64,000 bases of DNA from CAYVQU01 sp964453155 (lineage in GTDB: Bacteria > Chloroflexota > Anaerolineae > Anaerolineales > UBA11858): assembly GCA_964453155.1 (NCBI GenBank), contig CAYVQU010000007.1:4429-68428 (forward strand). Direction: 5' to 3'. Position numbers and translations under genes: made by a program. Shown piece by piece: positions 1 through 8,860 of the stretch. Under the pieces are notes generated by a model. That model saw only the letters and a list, made by a program, of their open reading frames with translations. It made no database searches and had not been told where the DNA came from. Within the stretch, counting starts at the first letter, position 1, and each line of letters begins with the position of its first letter.

Positions 1-22
1 ATACATTCATTTTGGATTTTAT

Positions 23-1345
23 ATGGAGAAGCGTGATCTGAAAGCACTTTCGATCAAAGGATGGCAGTTCCTTTTTACTAGAATTAGAAGCCGTCGTTTA
101 GTAAGAGATAGTGGTTTATTGGTATTGGCTAACATCATCGTTGTGATACTCGGTTTGGTCCGAATTCCACTAGTGACACGGATTTTTACCAAAGATGAAG
201 TGGGGATGATTGCGGTAGTTGGGTCATTGTTGCCATTTATGCATCTGCTTTCCCTGTCTGGTTTGGATAGCGCTAACTATCATTATGTTGCGCGGGGTTT
301 TTCATCTGCATTCAAAATAACAATATCAAAGCGATTAAAATTGTCAATATTGAGTGGATTGGGATTGTTAATTGGAGCTGGGTATTGGTATTGGAAAGGC
401 GAGACTACCCTGACATGGTTATTTATAGTTACCGCTGTAACATATCCATTCACTTATGGGTTGACATCTGCCTCGGGCACTTTAGGTGCAAAAGAGGACT
501 TTATTCGTCTTTTTGGGTTTCGGGTTGGAACAGCTATCTCTAAATATGCTGGCTTTGTTATCATTTGGTTATTGCAGGGGATGATTATCAGTGTTGTAAC
601 TTTTTATTCGGCAAATATTCTCGCGTTATTGTTACTTCAGGTTGGTTTTACGATTTTTTTGTTATCTAAGTTAGGCTCAAATCCATCTCAGAATTTTCAC
701 CTTAAAGACCAACAAGAGATGGTGCAATATGGAGGCCATCTAACTGTGATAGCTGGCTTTACCATTTTGCAATCAAGGGTTGATGCACTGTTGATTGGGT
801 GGTTGCTACCATTGAGCGTAATGGCTGATTTTTCAATTGCTCAAATAGTATATACCCAAGTAAAGGGCTTATGGATGATTTATCGTGGAATTCGATATCC
901 GAGGTTGGTTCGATTTCCGGTAGATCGACGGCGAAAAAGAATAGCATTTGAAATGGTTTTCGTTGTGGTTGTTTTTTTTCTTATAAGTTTAACTTTAGGA
1001 ATGATTCTTTGGTTATTTATCCCAATAATATTGCCGAAAAGTTATATATCTAGTATTGTATTTATTTGCTGGTTGTTGCTGGCTTTTGTAGCGGGCATAC
1101 CAGGGTTTTTTGTCGAACTCTATTTTCAGACTTGTCAGGATCAGCAGGGACAATATATATTGAGGGGAACATCGGCAATAGTTGGTGTGTTTCTACCATT
1201 GTTATCGTTTTTCATATGGCAGGTGAACGGGATTATGATTGGACGATTTCTTGCTAATCTATTGTTTTCTATTCTTGGAGTCGTCCTATTCATATCAAAT
1301 AATCCATCCCGCAAAATTCTAGCGGATGGTAATGGAAAACTCTAA
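23..1345 (+). CDS. Wzx-like polysaccharide flippase
   Basis: Integral membrane protein of about 440 residues with 11-12 hydrophobic segments spread over its whole length, the layout of the MATE/MVF-superfamily polysaccharide exporters (Wzx/RfbX type). These flip lipid-linked oligosaccharide units across the cytoplasmic membrane. The N-terminal segment (SGLLVLANIIVVILGLVRIP) carries the usual pattern of a first helix followed by an Arg-Ile-Pro turn. No Wzy polymerase or chain-length regulator is visible downstream. The frame is open to the left edge of the window, so a start upstream of 23 cannot be excluded. It opens the plus-strand glycan cluster and is followed by methyltransferase and glycosyltransferase genes, which supports the export role. 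DNA here is strongly AT-rich. Confidence 0.8.
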   Translation: MEKRDLKALSIKGWQFLFTRIRSRRLVRDSGLLVLANIIVVILGLVRIPLVTRIFTKDEVGMIAVVGSLLPFMHLLSLSGLDSANYHYVARGFSSAFKITISKRLKLSILSGLGLLIGAGYWYWKGETTLTWLFIVTAVTYPFTYGLTSASGTLGAKEDFIRLFGFRVGTAISKYAGFVIIWLLQGMIISVVTFYSANILALLLLQVGFTIFLLSKLGSNPSQNFHLKDQQEMVQYGGHLTVIAGFTILQSRVDALLIGWLLPLSVMADFSIAQIVYTQVKGLWMIYRGIRYPRLVRFPVDRRRKRIAFEMVFVVVVFFLISLTLGMILWLFIPIILPKSYISSIVFICWLLLAFVAGIPGFFVELYFQTCQDQQGQYILRGTSAIVGVFLPLLSFFIWQVNGIMIGRFLANLLFSILGVVLFISNNPSRKILADGNGKL

Positions 1346-1398
1346 TGGTAAAGGTACTTTATGTCTTTCGGAGATGATGCTCAGTGTGATCCCAACTT

Positions 1399-2136
1399 AT
1401 GATGCGAAATGAAGTGAAATACGATAAATATAAACACGGGCAGGCTTATCATTGGCAACAAATATCAAAATCTCTTCGATATCGTAATATTTTTGTAATT
1501 GCCCGATACAAACTGGTTTTAGAGAATCTAAAATCAAAACCAGAACAGATAGTTTTGGATGTTGGAGGAGGCGATGGCGCTTTGAGTTTCCAAATTGCCA
1601 AATCTGGTGCTCGTCCAATAATTGTTGATACCTCGGAAGATGCCTTGCGTTTTGCGGATCAGGAATTTTTGAAGCGCAAACTCAAAGCTAGTGTAGTAAA
1701 TGGAAATGTTTATGATTTACCTTTGCCCTCAAATTATATTGATGCTTCAGTTTGTTGCGATGTGATTGAGCATGTCAGATCACCAGAAAAATTATTGAGC
1801 GAGGTTTACCGGGTATTAAAACCTGGCGGCATGTTCGTAATAACAACACCTTTGCGTATCACCGAAGTTCCGAACGATAAATTTCATGTCCGAGAATATT
1901 TTTCGAGCGAATTATTTGAGATTATTGCATCCATATTTGATGAAGTATCAGTAAGCTCCTTTGCCCCAATTGCCTTGAAAGATTTATATAATTTAAACAT
2001 TCGGTTCGCAGGAAATAAACGTTTGTTTCGAACCCTGTTTAATGCGATCGAACTGATTTTCAAATATAATTTATTTTTGAGCAAACTGCCATTTGCTCAC
2101 CAAAGTATGCTAATCGCCACAGCCCAAAAAATCTGA
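1399..2136 (+). CDS. Class I SAM-dependent methyltransferase (glycan cluster)
   Basis: About 245 residues with a Rossmann-type methyltransferase fold. Motif I is VLDVGGGDGALSFQIA near residues 52-67, an acidic residue ends strand 2 (IIVDTS), and CCDVIEHV followed by LKPGGMFVITTP marks the Methyltransf_11 type family. Substrate is unknown. Its place between a flippase and glycosyltransferases suggests O-methylation of a sugar or of the lipid-linked glycan. Two Met codons stand in tandem at the start (1399 and 1402) without a clear Shine-Dalgarno, so the exact start is uncertain. Its stop overlaps the next gene by one base (TGATG), implying translational coupling. Confidence 0.8.
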   Translation: MMRNEVKYDKYKHGQAYHWQQISKSLRYRNIFVIARYKLVLENLKSKPEQIVLDVGGGDGALSFQIAKSGARPIIVDTSEDALRFADQEFLKRKLKASVVNGNVYDLPLPSNYIDASVCCDVIEHVRSPEKLLSEVYRVLKPGGMFVITTPLRITEVPNDKFHVREYFSSELFEIIASIFDEVSVSSFAPIALKDLYNLNIRFAGNKRLFRTLFNAIELIFKYNLFLSKLPFAHQSMLIATAQKI

Positions 2137-2942
2137 TGCTTTATTTTGATTCATCACAAAAGCGGTTGATATATGTTGATTCGTCAGCAGATTCCAAGTT
2201 TTGGGATCGACAATGGCTTTCAAATAAAGAAGCCATATTTAATGTAATGCAAACGAAAAACACTTATGTTTCTAGAATTACGAAAAAATATATTAATCAG
2301 ACTGATGGGCAGATACTTATCGGCGGATGTGGTCGTGGTCATCATGTTGCAGCTCTTTCAAATATCGGTTTCAAATGCATAGGAGTAGATTACGCTAAGG
2401 AGACAGTAAAAACTTTGAACCAGCATGCCCCAGAACTAAACATTCGATTTGGTGATGTGCGAGAATTGCAGTATGCAGATGGAACCTTCTATGGTTATTG
2501 GTCTTTAGGGCTGATCGAACATCTATGGGATGGATACCAGAACATTTTGGACGAAATGTCCCGGGTGGTTCGTGACGATGGATATCTCTTTGTTACCTTC
2601 CCCTATATGTCGCCATTACGTTTATTGAAATCCAAATTAAAAATTTATCCTAAATGGTGTGATAATCAAAAGCCCCAAAATTTTTATCAGTTTGCATTAG
2701 ATCACAAGGCAGTAATAAAAGATTTTTGTACGCATGGGTTTAACTTGGTATCTGTTCGCGGATTAGATGGAATAAAGGGGATGAAAAGTGAACTCCGCAT
2801 ATTCCGTAATGTTCTGCAAACCCTTTACGACTATCGAGGTCAATCATTTTTCCTTAGAGGTTTTCGCTTGGTATTATCAAATTTTCTGGCAAGTTTTGCT
2901 GCGCATTCGGTTTTGTTGGTTTTTCGACGTTCTTCTCGTTAG
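2136..2942 (+). CDS. SAM-dependent methyltransferase (glycan cluster)
   Basis: 268 residues. The SAM-binding loop is ILIGGCGRGHHVAALS, followed by CIGVDYAKETVK and a later YWSLGLIEHLWDG segment equivalent to the post-strand-4 motif. It is a class I methyltransferase, probably acting on a saccharide or lipid intermediate of the surrounding cluster. The region after residue 190 is rich in aromatic and basic residues and may contact membrane or lipid substrate. It starts inside the stop of the preceding methyltransferase, so the two are co-translated. The two are only distantly alike and do not look like a recent duplication. Confidence 0.75.
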   Translation: MLYFDSSQKRLIYVDSSADSKFWDRQWLSNKEAIFNVMQTKNTYVSRITKKYINQTDGQILIGGCGRGHHVAALSNIGFKCIGVDYAKETVKTLNQHAPELNIRFGDVRELQYADGTFYGYWSLGLIEHLWDGYQNILDEMSRVVRDDGYLFVTFPYMSPLRLLKSKLKIYPKWCDNQKPQNFYQFALDHKAVIKDFCTHGFNLVSVRGLDGIKGMKSELRIFRNVLQTLYDYRGQSFFLRGFRLVLSNFLASFAAHSVLLVFRRSSR

Positions 2943-2946
2943 TTAT

Positions 2947-3936
2947 ATGCAAATTTGTATTTGGTATGAAATTACAGAATCGGCTTGGGGGGGTAGCAAC
3001 TCGTTCTTGCGTTCTTTATCAAAGCAGTTAATTCGGTTAGGATATCGTGTTACAAATACGCCTAATCCTACAGATGATATTGTCTTAATAAATAGCTGGT
3101 CGCGAGGGTTAGGAAAGCTATTAAAGCCGGTGCAGGTAAAATACATTCAATCCATGGGGCATAGATTTCGCCTTGAGATATTGTTGCATAAAATCAAAAG
3201 CAGCTCCAAAAGTCGTGGGGTTCCGGTTGTGCATCGTTTGGATGGTGTTGCCAGTTTGTATGGCAGAAAAGATTCGCGGGCCGATACTATTCAATGTCAG
3301 CTTGCAAGCATGGTTGATCAAGTGATTTTTCAAAGTCACTATTCACAAGCTAGCTTTGCTTCGTTTGGTGTTTTTCCAAAAAACGCGCGCATAATCCATA
3401 ATGCTGTTGATGGTTCAATATTTTTCCCGTCAAATACTCATCGTAGCCCGCAAAGTAAATTGCGTTTGATGTCGGTATCGTGGTCTCAAAACCCAATGAA
3501 AGGTTTTGAATGGTTATCAAAAATTTCTGCAATACCAAATGTTGAATTGTGTTTTGTTGGTAATTGGTGTAAATCCATCGATCCAGGAAATGTTCATCTT
3601 TTAGGTGTTCGGAATGCTGAAGAAATTGCTGAGCTTTTGAGAAACTCAGATATTTTTGTTCATGCGGCCGAAAATGATCCTTGCTCAAATTCGATTGTTG
3701 AGGCATTGGCGAGTGGTTTACCCATTCTTTATCATGGCTCTGGGGGAAACCCTGAACTTGCAGGTGGTTTTGGTCTACCATTAGGTGATAATTTTAAGGA
3801 TGTAATTGCGGAGCTGCACACCCGTTATGGTGAATTTCGAGAGAAAGTTATCGAGCATCGGCCCTTATTTTTAATCGAAACTGCTACTCAGAAATACCTT
3901 AATGTTTTTAGGGATGTTCTTGGGAAAAATGGATAA
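2947..3936 (+). CDS. GT4-like glycosyltransferase
   Basis: 329 residues from ATG 2947, four bases after the upstream stop. The frame is open back to 2788, but that extension lies inside the previous gene and does not resemble a glycosyltransferase N-terminus. The product begins with MQICIWYEITESAWGGSNSF, where the glycine-rich loop is typical of the GT-B acceptor domain. The C-terminal half has a nucleotide-sugar site (LRLMSVSWSQNPMKGFEWL) and a degenerate EX7E element in AENDPCSNSIVEALASGLPI. It probably transfers a hexose from an NDP-sugar to a lipid-linked glycan on the cytoplasmic face. Donor and acceptor cannot be read from sequence. Confidence 0.75.
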   Translation: MQICIWYEITESAWGGSNSFLRSLSKQLIRLGYRVTNTPNPTDDIVLINSWSRGLGKLLKPVQVKYIQSMGHRFRLEILLHKIKSSSKSRGVPVVHRLDGVASLYGRKDSRADTIQCQLASMVDQVIFQSHYSQASFASFGVFPKNARIIHNAVDGSIFFPSNTHRSPQSKLRLMSVSWSQNPMKGFEWLSKISAIPNVELCFVGNWCKSIDPGNVHLLGVRNAEEIAELLRNSDIFVHAAENDPCSNSIVEALASGLPILYHGSGGNPELAGGFGLPLGDNFKDVIAELHTRYGEFREKVIEHRPLFLIETATQKYLNVFRDVLGKNG

Positions 3937-4972
3937 ACGAACTCGCCCCAAAATTACTTGGTTTGTTCCAAAACCTCGTTATCGATATTTGTATCGTATG
4001 TTTGGTTATTCGGACTGGAACCCTGAGATTTCTCTGGCAAGTGTTTGGATCCGCAGTTACCAACTTGTACCATACCTAAGCCAAAAATATGACATAAATT
4101 GTAATCTCCCTGATCAACAACCAGACGTCGCGATTTTTTTAAGACGGCTAACCGCCGCGGATATATTATTAGCAAAACAATTGAAGTCCAAAGGAACCAA
4201 GATAATTTTAGATGTTGTTGTAAATTATTTTGAAGCACGTGATGGCGGCTCCGGAGGGTATCGGCAATCATCGCAGCAACAAGTGGAAATTTTTTTTCAA
4301 TTTATTGAATTGGCTGACCAAATTTGGACCGTATCCCCATTCCTGCAAGTTAAAGCAGCCCAATACCATAAAAATTCACATTTCGTTTCTGATTCTGTCG
4401 ATATCAATCATTTTCGACCGCCAACCAAATTCGTTCAGAATAGATTGAGTGCTGAATCAGTGATTTTGGGATGGGCTGGTGTGTCACCAAAAGCAAAATC
4501 ATTGGAGGAAATTGCCCCCATAATCAAACCATTTATCGATAATGGTCAAATAAAAGTTGTAATAATTACAAGAAAAAGACCTAAACTTAGCTTCCCGTTT
4601 GATTTTTATCCCTGGCGATATAAGACTTTCCCTTCCAAAATCGCACAATGCGATTTATGTATCGCCCCTCGAGTTGTTGATAATGATTATACCCGCGGCC
4701 ATAGTATTTTTAAAATTGGCGCGTTTATGGCATTAGGGGTACCCGCATTGGCTGGGCCAGTCCCATCGTATGATTTATTACTTGGAGATGGCAAAGGGGG
4801 GGTGATTTGTCAATCCTATGAGGATTGGGATTATTATATTAATGAATTTATAAATAATGATGTCTTGCGAAATGAAGAGAGTCAAAACGCTTATCAGAAG
4901 ATACAACCCTATATCACATCAAATATTTGCTCACAAGTTGATCGTTTGATTTCCGAAATGCTGAATATTTAA
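3929..4972 (+). CDS. Divergent GT-B fold glycosyltransferase-like protein
   Basis: About 347 residues from ATG 3929, which has GGGA five bases upstream and overlaps the previous stop by eight bases. In-frame ATGs at 3902 and 3914 lie deeper inside the upstream gene. The second half reads like a GT-B donor domain (VILGWAGVSPKAKSLEEI, then FKIGAFMALGVPALAGPVPS), but a canonical EX7E motif is missing. The N-terminal half lacks a clear glycine-rich loop. It is most likely a glycosyltransferase of the same pathway. A structural relative without activity is possible. Confidence 0.6.
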   Translation: MDKRTRPKITWFVPKPRYRYLYRMFGYSDWNPEISLASVWIRSYQLVPYLSQKYDINCNLPDQQPDVAIFLRRLTAADILLAKQLKSKGTKIILDVVVNYFEARDGGSGGYRQSSQQQVEIFFQFIELADQIWTVSPFLQVKAAQYHKNSHFVSDSVDINHFRPPTKFVQNRLSAESVILGWAGVSPKAKSLEEIAPIIKPFIDNGQIKVVIITRKRPKLSFPFDFYPWRYKTFPSKIAQCDLCIAPRVVDNDYTRGHSIFKIGAFMALGVPALAGPVPSYDLLLGDGKGGVICQSYEDWDYYINEFINNDVLRNEESQNAYQKIQPYITSNICSQVDRLISEMLNI

Positions 4973-4975
4973 ATT

Positions 4976-5677
4976 ATGATAAATATTAAACGCTTATCTA
5001 GAGTTGTTATATCAAAGGGGTTGAATCTTCTATCTGCCAGGAAATTACTTTGCGCTCTCTTTTTTATTGATAACTGGCTTTACTATTTTCAAACCCAAGC
5101 TGCAACTCGTTACAATAATGGTATCCATCCCAAACATCGATTGACACAATACCATAATTTTTTTGTTGATAGAATTCAAGATGACGAAAAGGTATTAGAT
5201 ATTGGTTGTGGCATTGGGGTGGTTGCATTCGATTTAGCGGGAAAAACCGGGGCGTATGTTGTGGGGATAGATATAAATCCAAAGAACATTTCTCTAGCAA
5301 GAGAAAAGCACCAGCATGAAAACGTTCGTTATATTTGCCAAGATATTTTCACCTGGGAACCTGACCAGTGTTATGACACTGTAATACTTTCCAATGTTTT
5401 AGAACATCTGAAAGAACGTTCAAAATTGTTACAGAAATTAAGGTGGACTGTGAACCCCTCCCGGTTTCTTATCCGAGTACCTCTATTTGAAAGGGATTGG
5501 CGCATCCCATTGAAAAAAGAGTTGGGCCTGGAATGGCGTTTAGATCCAACCCATGTGCTTGAATACTCATTTGAAACATTTGAGAATGAAATACGTTTAG
5601 CGGGATTAACCATTAAAAGCCACGAAATTCGTTGGGGAGAGATTTGGGCGGAAATAATACCTCAAGAAGAGATTTAA
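4976..5677 (+). CDS. SAM-dependent methyltransferase (glycan cluster)
   Basis: 233 residues. Motif I is VLDIGCGIGVVAFDLAGK, followed by VVGIDINPKNISLAREK and TVILSNVLEHLKER, the signature run of Methyltransf_11/23-type enzymes. The start is three bases after the stop of the glycosyltransferase at 3929, so they are co-transcribed. The C-terminal part keeps the helix-strand end of the fold (EYSFETFENEIRLAGLTIKS). Substrate is not predictable. In context it likely O-methylates a sugar, possibly to cap or decorate the glycan. Confidence 0.78.
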   Translation: MINIKRLSRVVISKGLNLLSARKLLCALFFIDNWLYYFQTQAATRYNNGIHPKHRLTQYHNFFVDRIQDDEKVLDIGCGIGVVAFDLAGKTGAYVVGIDINPKNISLAREKHQHENVRYICQDIFTWEPDQCYDTVILSNVLEHLKERSKLLQKLRWTVNPSRFLIRVPLFERDWRIPLKKELGLEWRLDPTHVLEYSFETFENEIRLAGLTIKSHEIRWGEIWAEIIPQEEI

Positions 5678-5678
5678 T

Positions 5679-6812
5679 ATGGTTTCACCCAGTGAAATTC
5701 ATCTAGTTCTTTTTCTCTCACGTTCAACTCCCTTGAGACGTTGGCATAAAAAAGGAATTTTTTCCAGGGAAATTGCCATCTATAAGGCCCTGGCTCAAGA
5801 AATTGGCAAAGTCAGTATTGTTACGAGTGGGGGGGCTGATGAATTAGATTTTCAGACCGACCTTGGAAAAATCGAGATAATATATAACCGCTGGCGGTTA
5901 CCTGCTAATGTTTTCAGTCTGCTCGCACCATTTCTGCATGGGAAAAGGCTATCTCAAGCCACAATCTTTAAAACTAATCAACTTGATGGCGCGTGGACGG
6001 CAATTATTGCAGGTAAACTATATCGCAAACCAGTAATTTTGCGAGCCGGGTATCTTTGGTCAAAAAATTATCATCGCACAAATCCTGGATTGAGATCGGC
6101 CTTGATAAAAAGAATTGAGGCTATTTGTGTTAATAATTCGTCAGCGTTGATCGTAACGACAGATGCTATTAAAAGGTTTTTCAATCATGCAAATGCTATT
6201 AATAGAGATAGGATTTTTGTTATTCCCAATTATGTGGATATTGAATTGTTTACCGTTCAAAAGGAAATCCCAAAAATCCCTGGTCGAATCTGTTTTATTG
6301 GTCGATTATCACCAGAGAAGAATTTGTATTTATTGATACAGGCTATTGCGAGTATCAGGGGTATTTCCCTTGAAATAATTGGAGAAGGATCTCAGTATGA
6401 TGAACTTTCTCGAATAGCTGAAAGCGAGAAAGCAGATGTAAGTTTTACTGGTTCAGTTTTCCATGCAGAGCTATATAAAAAAATCAACCAGGCAGAGATT
6501 TTTATCCTCCCGTCAAAATTTGAAGGCCATCCCAAAGCTTTAATTGAGGCTATGGCTTGTGGAGCAGCTGTTATTGGAACAGATGTAGAAGGTATTCAGG
6601 ACATAATTATTCATCGCCAAACCGGACTGCTCTGTAAGCCAACGGTTGAGAGTATCCGCACAGCCATCTTGGAGTTATATTCTACTCCCGAATTAAGGCA
6701 GCAACTCGGTAGAAACGCGCGCCAATTTGCAGTGGAAAATTTTGATTTACTACAAATTACCTCGAAAGAAATAGAGACCTATCGCGTGGTGATTTCTCGA
6801 TATGAACACTAA
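5679..6812 (+). CDS. GT4 family glycosyltransferase
   Basis: 377 residues with clear GT4 hallmarks. The C-terminal donor domain begins at GRICFIGRLSPEKNLYLLIQ. The EX7E element is in FEGHPKALIEAMACGAAVIG, followed by the usual DIIIHRQTGLL loop. The N-terminal acceptor domain includes RAGYLWSKNYHR. It is expected to be a retaining transferase using an NDP-sugar at the inner membrane. It starts one base after the preceding stop, and its own stop lies inside the next gene (11-base overlap), which indicates tight coupling. Confidence 0.85.
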   Translation: MVSPSEIHLVLFLSRSTPLRRWHKKGIFSREIAIYKALAQEIGKVSIVTSGGADELDFQTDLGKIEIIYNRWRLPANVFSLLAPFLHGKRLSQATIFKTNQLDGAWTAIIAGKLYRKPVILRAGYLWSKNYHRTNPGLRSALIKRIEAICVNNSSALIVTTDAIKRFFNHANAINRDRIFVIPNYVDIELFTVQKEIPKIPGRICFIGRLSPEKNLYLLIQAIASIRGISLEIIGEGSQYDELSRIAESEKADVSFTGSVFHAELYKKINQAEIFILPSKFEGHPKALIEAMACGAAVIGTDVEGIQDIIIHRQTGLLCKPTVESIRTAILELYSTPELRQQLGRNARQFAVENFDLLQITSKEIETYRVVISRYEH

Positions 6813-7968
6813 ACCTGATATTATTTGTTTTTCATCAACGGATTGGGATGACGTTTGGGGGAGTCGGCAGCAAATTATGTTGCGTTTTGCCCAAAGAGGC
6901 CATCGCGTATTTTTTTTTGAGCGCCCGGTTGGTCCCGAACATTTGATGAGATATCCAACAATGCGGGAGAATAAGCTCCATAGGTGGCGCGAAGGTCCTC
7001 GTCAAATTGATGAGAGGCTTTGGATAATCAGCTTGCCGCTCTTGTTGCCCGGTCGGTATTTTTCACATCTGATTAATTCAATCAATCAATATGTTGTGTT
7101 GAGTTGGACAAAAAGATTTCTAAAGCAAATGGCAATTGACGACCCGATTTTATGGCTCTACAAACCTGAATTTGGAAAACTCATTGGCCAATATAATGAA
7201 ATTATTAGCGTTTATCACTGTATTGATGAGTTTACCGTCGGTACAAAAGGCCATAAAAAACGTGTAATTCAGTCTTTGGAAGAACAATTGCTTCAACGGG
7301 TTGATCTGGTTTTTGCAAATTCGACCAAAACATATCAAAACAAGCTTCAAAAAAAACCAAATACTTACCAAATTCCCAGCGCGGCGGATATCTCTCATTT
7401 TGCACAATCTATGAATCCCGATCTGGTTCCTCACTCAAAAATTGAACATTTATCTCACCCCATCGCAGGATTTATTGGCAATATTACGAAACGAATTGAT
7501 ATTGATCTCTTGACAGAAACCGCGATTACTTTAAAACACTGGCAGTTTGTTCTTATTGGGCAGGTTTATACGCAACGAAAAAATATTCGTCATCTTCAAA
7601 AACTACCCAATGTTACTTTTCTGGGGCAGGTCCCGTTTATAGATTTACCATCATTGGCTAAGTGTGTTGATGTATTTTTGTTGCCTTATATCGATGGCGA
7701 GCATTCGTTATTTCGTAGCCCACTTAAGCTGTATGAGTATTTAGCTACGGGTCGTCCAATTGTCAGCACCCCACATCCAGAAGTGTATGAATTCAAAGAG
7801 TTGATACTGATTGGAGCCAGTAAAAACGAATTCACTCAACAAATTTTGAATTCACAACAAGATACGGAAGCCCTGAAAGCCCAACGGCTTTCATTTGCTA
7901 AACAGAATTCGTGGGATCATCGAGTTGATCAAATGGAAGCTATCATCACATCCCAAATTGCGAAGTAG
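6802..7968 (+). CDS. TuaH/GumK-like glycosyltransferase
   Basis: 388 residues. The N-terminus DIICFSSTDWDDVWGSRQQ and the later VYHCIDEFTVGTKGHKKRV are typical of the GT-B group that includes teichuronic-acid TuaH and GumK-like transferases. The donor domain has IAGFIGNITKRIDIDLL and SPLKLYEYLATGRPIVSTPH, where the Lys/Glu pair replaces the EX7E motif of classical GT4. It begins inside the 3' end of the preceding glycosyltransferase. It probably adds one residue of the repeat unit. The sugar specificity is unknown. Confidence 0.75.
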   Translation: MNTKPDIICFSSTDWDDVWGSRQQIMLRFAQRGHRVFFFERPVGPEHLMRYPTMRENKLHRWREGPRQIDERLWIISLPLLLPGRYFSHLINSINQYVVLSWTKRFLKQMAIDDPILWLYKPEFGKLIGQYNEIISVYHCIDEFTVGTKGHKKRVIQSLEEQLLQRVDLVFANSTKTYQNKLQKKPNTYQIPSAADISHFAQSMNPDLVPHSKIEHLSHPIAGFIGNITKRIDIDLLTETAITLKHWQFVLIGQVYTQRKNIRHLQKLPNVTFLGQVPFIDLPSLAKCVDVFLLPYIDGEHSLFRSPLKLYEYLATGRPIVSTPHPEVYEFKELILIGASKNEFTQQILNSQQDTEALKAQRLSFAKQNSWDHRVDQMEAIITSQIAK

Positions 7969-7980
7969 GTGGAGCTGAAT

Positions 7981-8853
7981 ATGCCATTAGGTCCTCGCAT
8001 TCCAATTAAATATAATCGTAACTGTCTCCCAGCTTTTCTTCATGGATTGCTTCCAAGCATATCCGATCCTCGTCCAATTTTGCATCAACCTGATCTGTCT
8101 CAGACCGAGTTCTCAAAATGTGTCTCGTCCGTTCGGGTTGGGGGCACCTGGAAAACAACTCAAAAGTTCCGCCACAACACCAGTGATGATTTGATTATTA
8201 ATTGGGCTAATTCAAAATCACAAATACTAGATGTTGGAGCCTCCGATGGGGTGACATCATTGGATCTTATTAAAAAATTGGGGATGAAGTTTGACCGATA
8301 TATCGTAACTGATGCCTACCTCACTGTATTTGTAATGAGTTGTTCAGATGGCACATATTTTTACGATGGTTTATCAAATGATGCGTTTATGAAAGTAACG
8401 GATACATTTGTTGGGTATGCAGACGATAAAGATGCATTATTTCCTTTTGGATTAATTGCTAGAATTTTCCTATGTCAAGCTCCAACTTTTGAGGTAGGTA
8501 AAGCTAAAGAAATTTCACTTTGCCAGCCTGAGTTAATTGCTCAGTCGAAAGTTGATCCACGTTTGCGGGTGAAAGAGTGGAATATCCTAACTCCATGGGC
8601 TGGTGAAATGGTAGATATGATTAAAGTTGCCAATGTTCTAAACAAACATTATTTTTCAAATGATAAGATAAAGATGGCGGCACGAAATTTGTATCGTGCA
8701 TTACAGCCTAATGGGAAACTCGTAATCGTAGAAAATCGAGACAAAGAAAAAATTTCCGTCTTTCAAAAGGAAACCAATAAATTTAAGTTGATCCGTTCTG
8801 AAAATAGCGGCAGCGAGATTGAATATCTAATCCAAGACCTAGTCCTGGCGTGA
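7981..8853 (+). CDS. SAM methyltransferase-like protein
   Basis: 290 residues from ATG 7981, which has a good ribosome site (GGTGGAG six bases upstream). A GTG at 7969 is in frame but would put that site inside the coding sequence. A SAM-binding loop is visible in QILDVGASDGVTSLDLIKK near residue 80. The central part is unusual: after the acidic strand (YIVTDAYL) there is a long hydrophobic insertion around residues 135-175, and the post-motif region returns at LQPNGKLVIVENRDKEK. It is probably a methyltransferase acting on the cluster's glycan. It is the most divergent of the four and the last clearly AT-rich gene. Confidence 0.65.
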   Translation: MPLGPRIPIKYNRNCLPAFLHGLLPSISDPRPILHQPDLSQTEFSKCVSSVRVGGTWKTTQKFRHNTSDDLIINWANSKSQILDVGASDGVTSLDLIKKLGMKFDRYIVTDAYLTVFVMSCSDGTYFYDGLSNDAFMKVTDTFVGYADDKDALFPFGLIARIFLCQAPTFEVGKAKEISLCQPELIAQSKVDPRLRVKEWNILTPWAGEMVDMIKVANVLNKHYFSNDKIKMAARNLYRALQPNGKLVIVENRDKEKISVFQKETNKFKLIRSENSGSEIEYLIQDLVLA

Positions 8854-8860
8854 TGTTGTG

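Noticed and set aside
2788..2946. Longer N-terminus for the glycosyltransferase starting at 2947
   Set aside because: The extension lies wholly inside the preceding methyltransferase gene and lacks family similarity. ATG 2947 gives a normal GT-B start.
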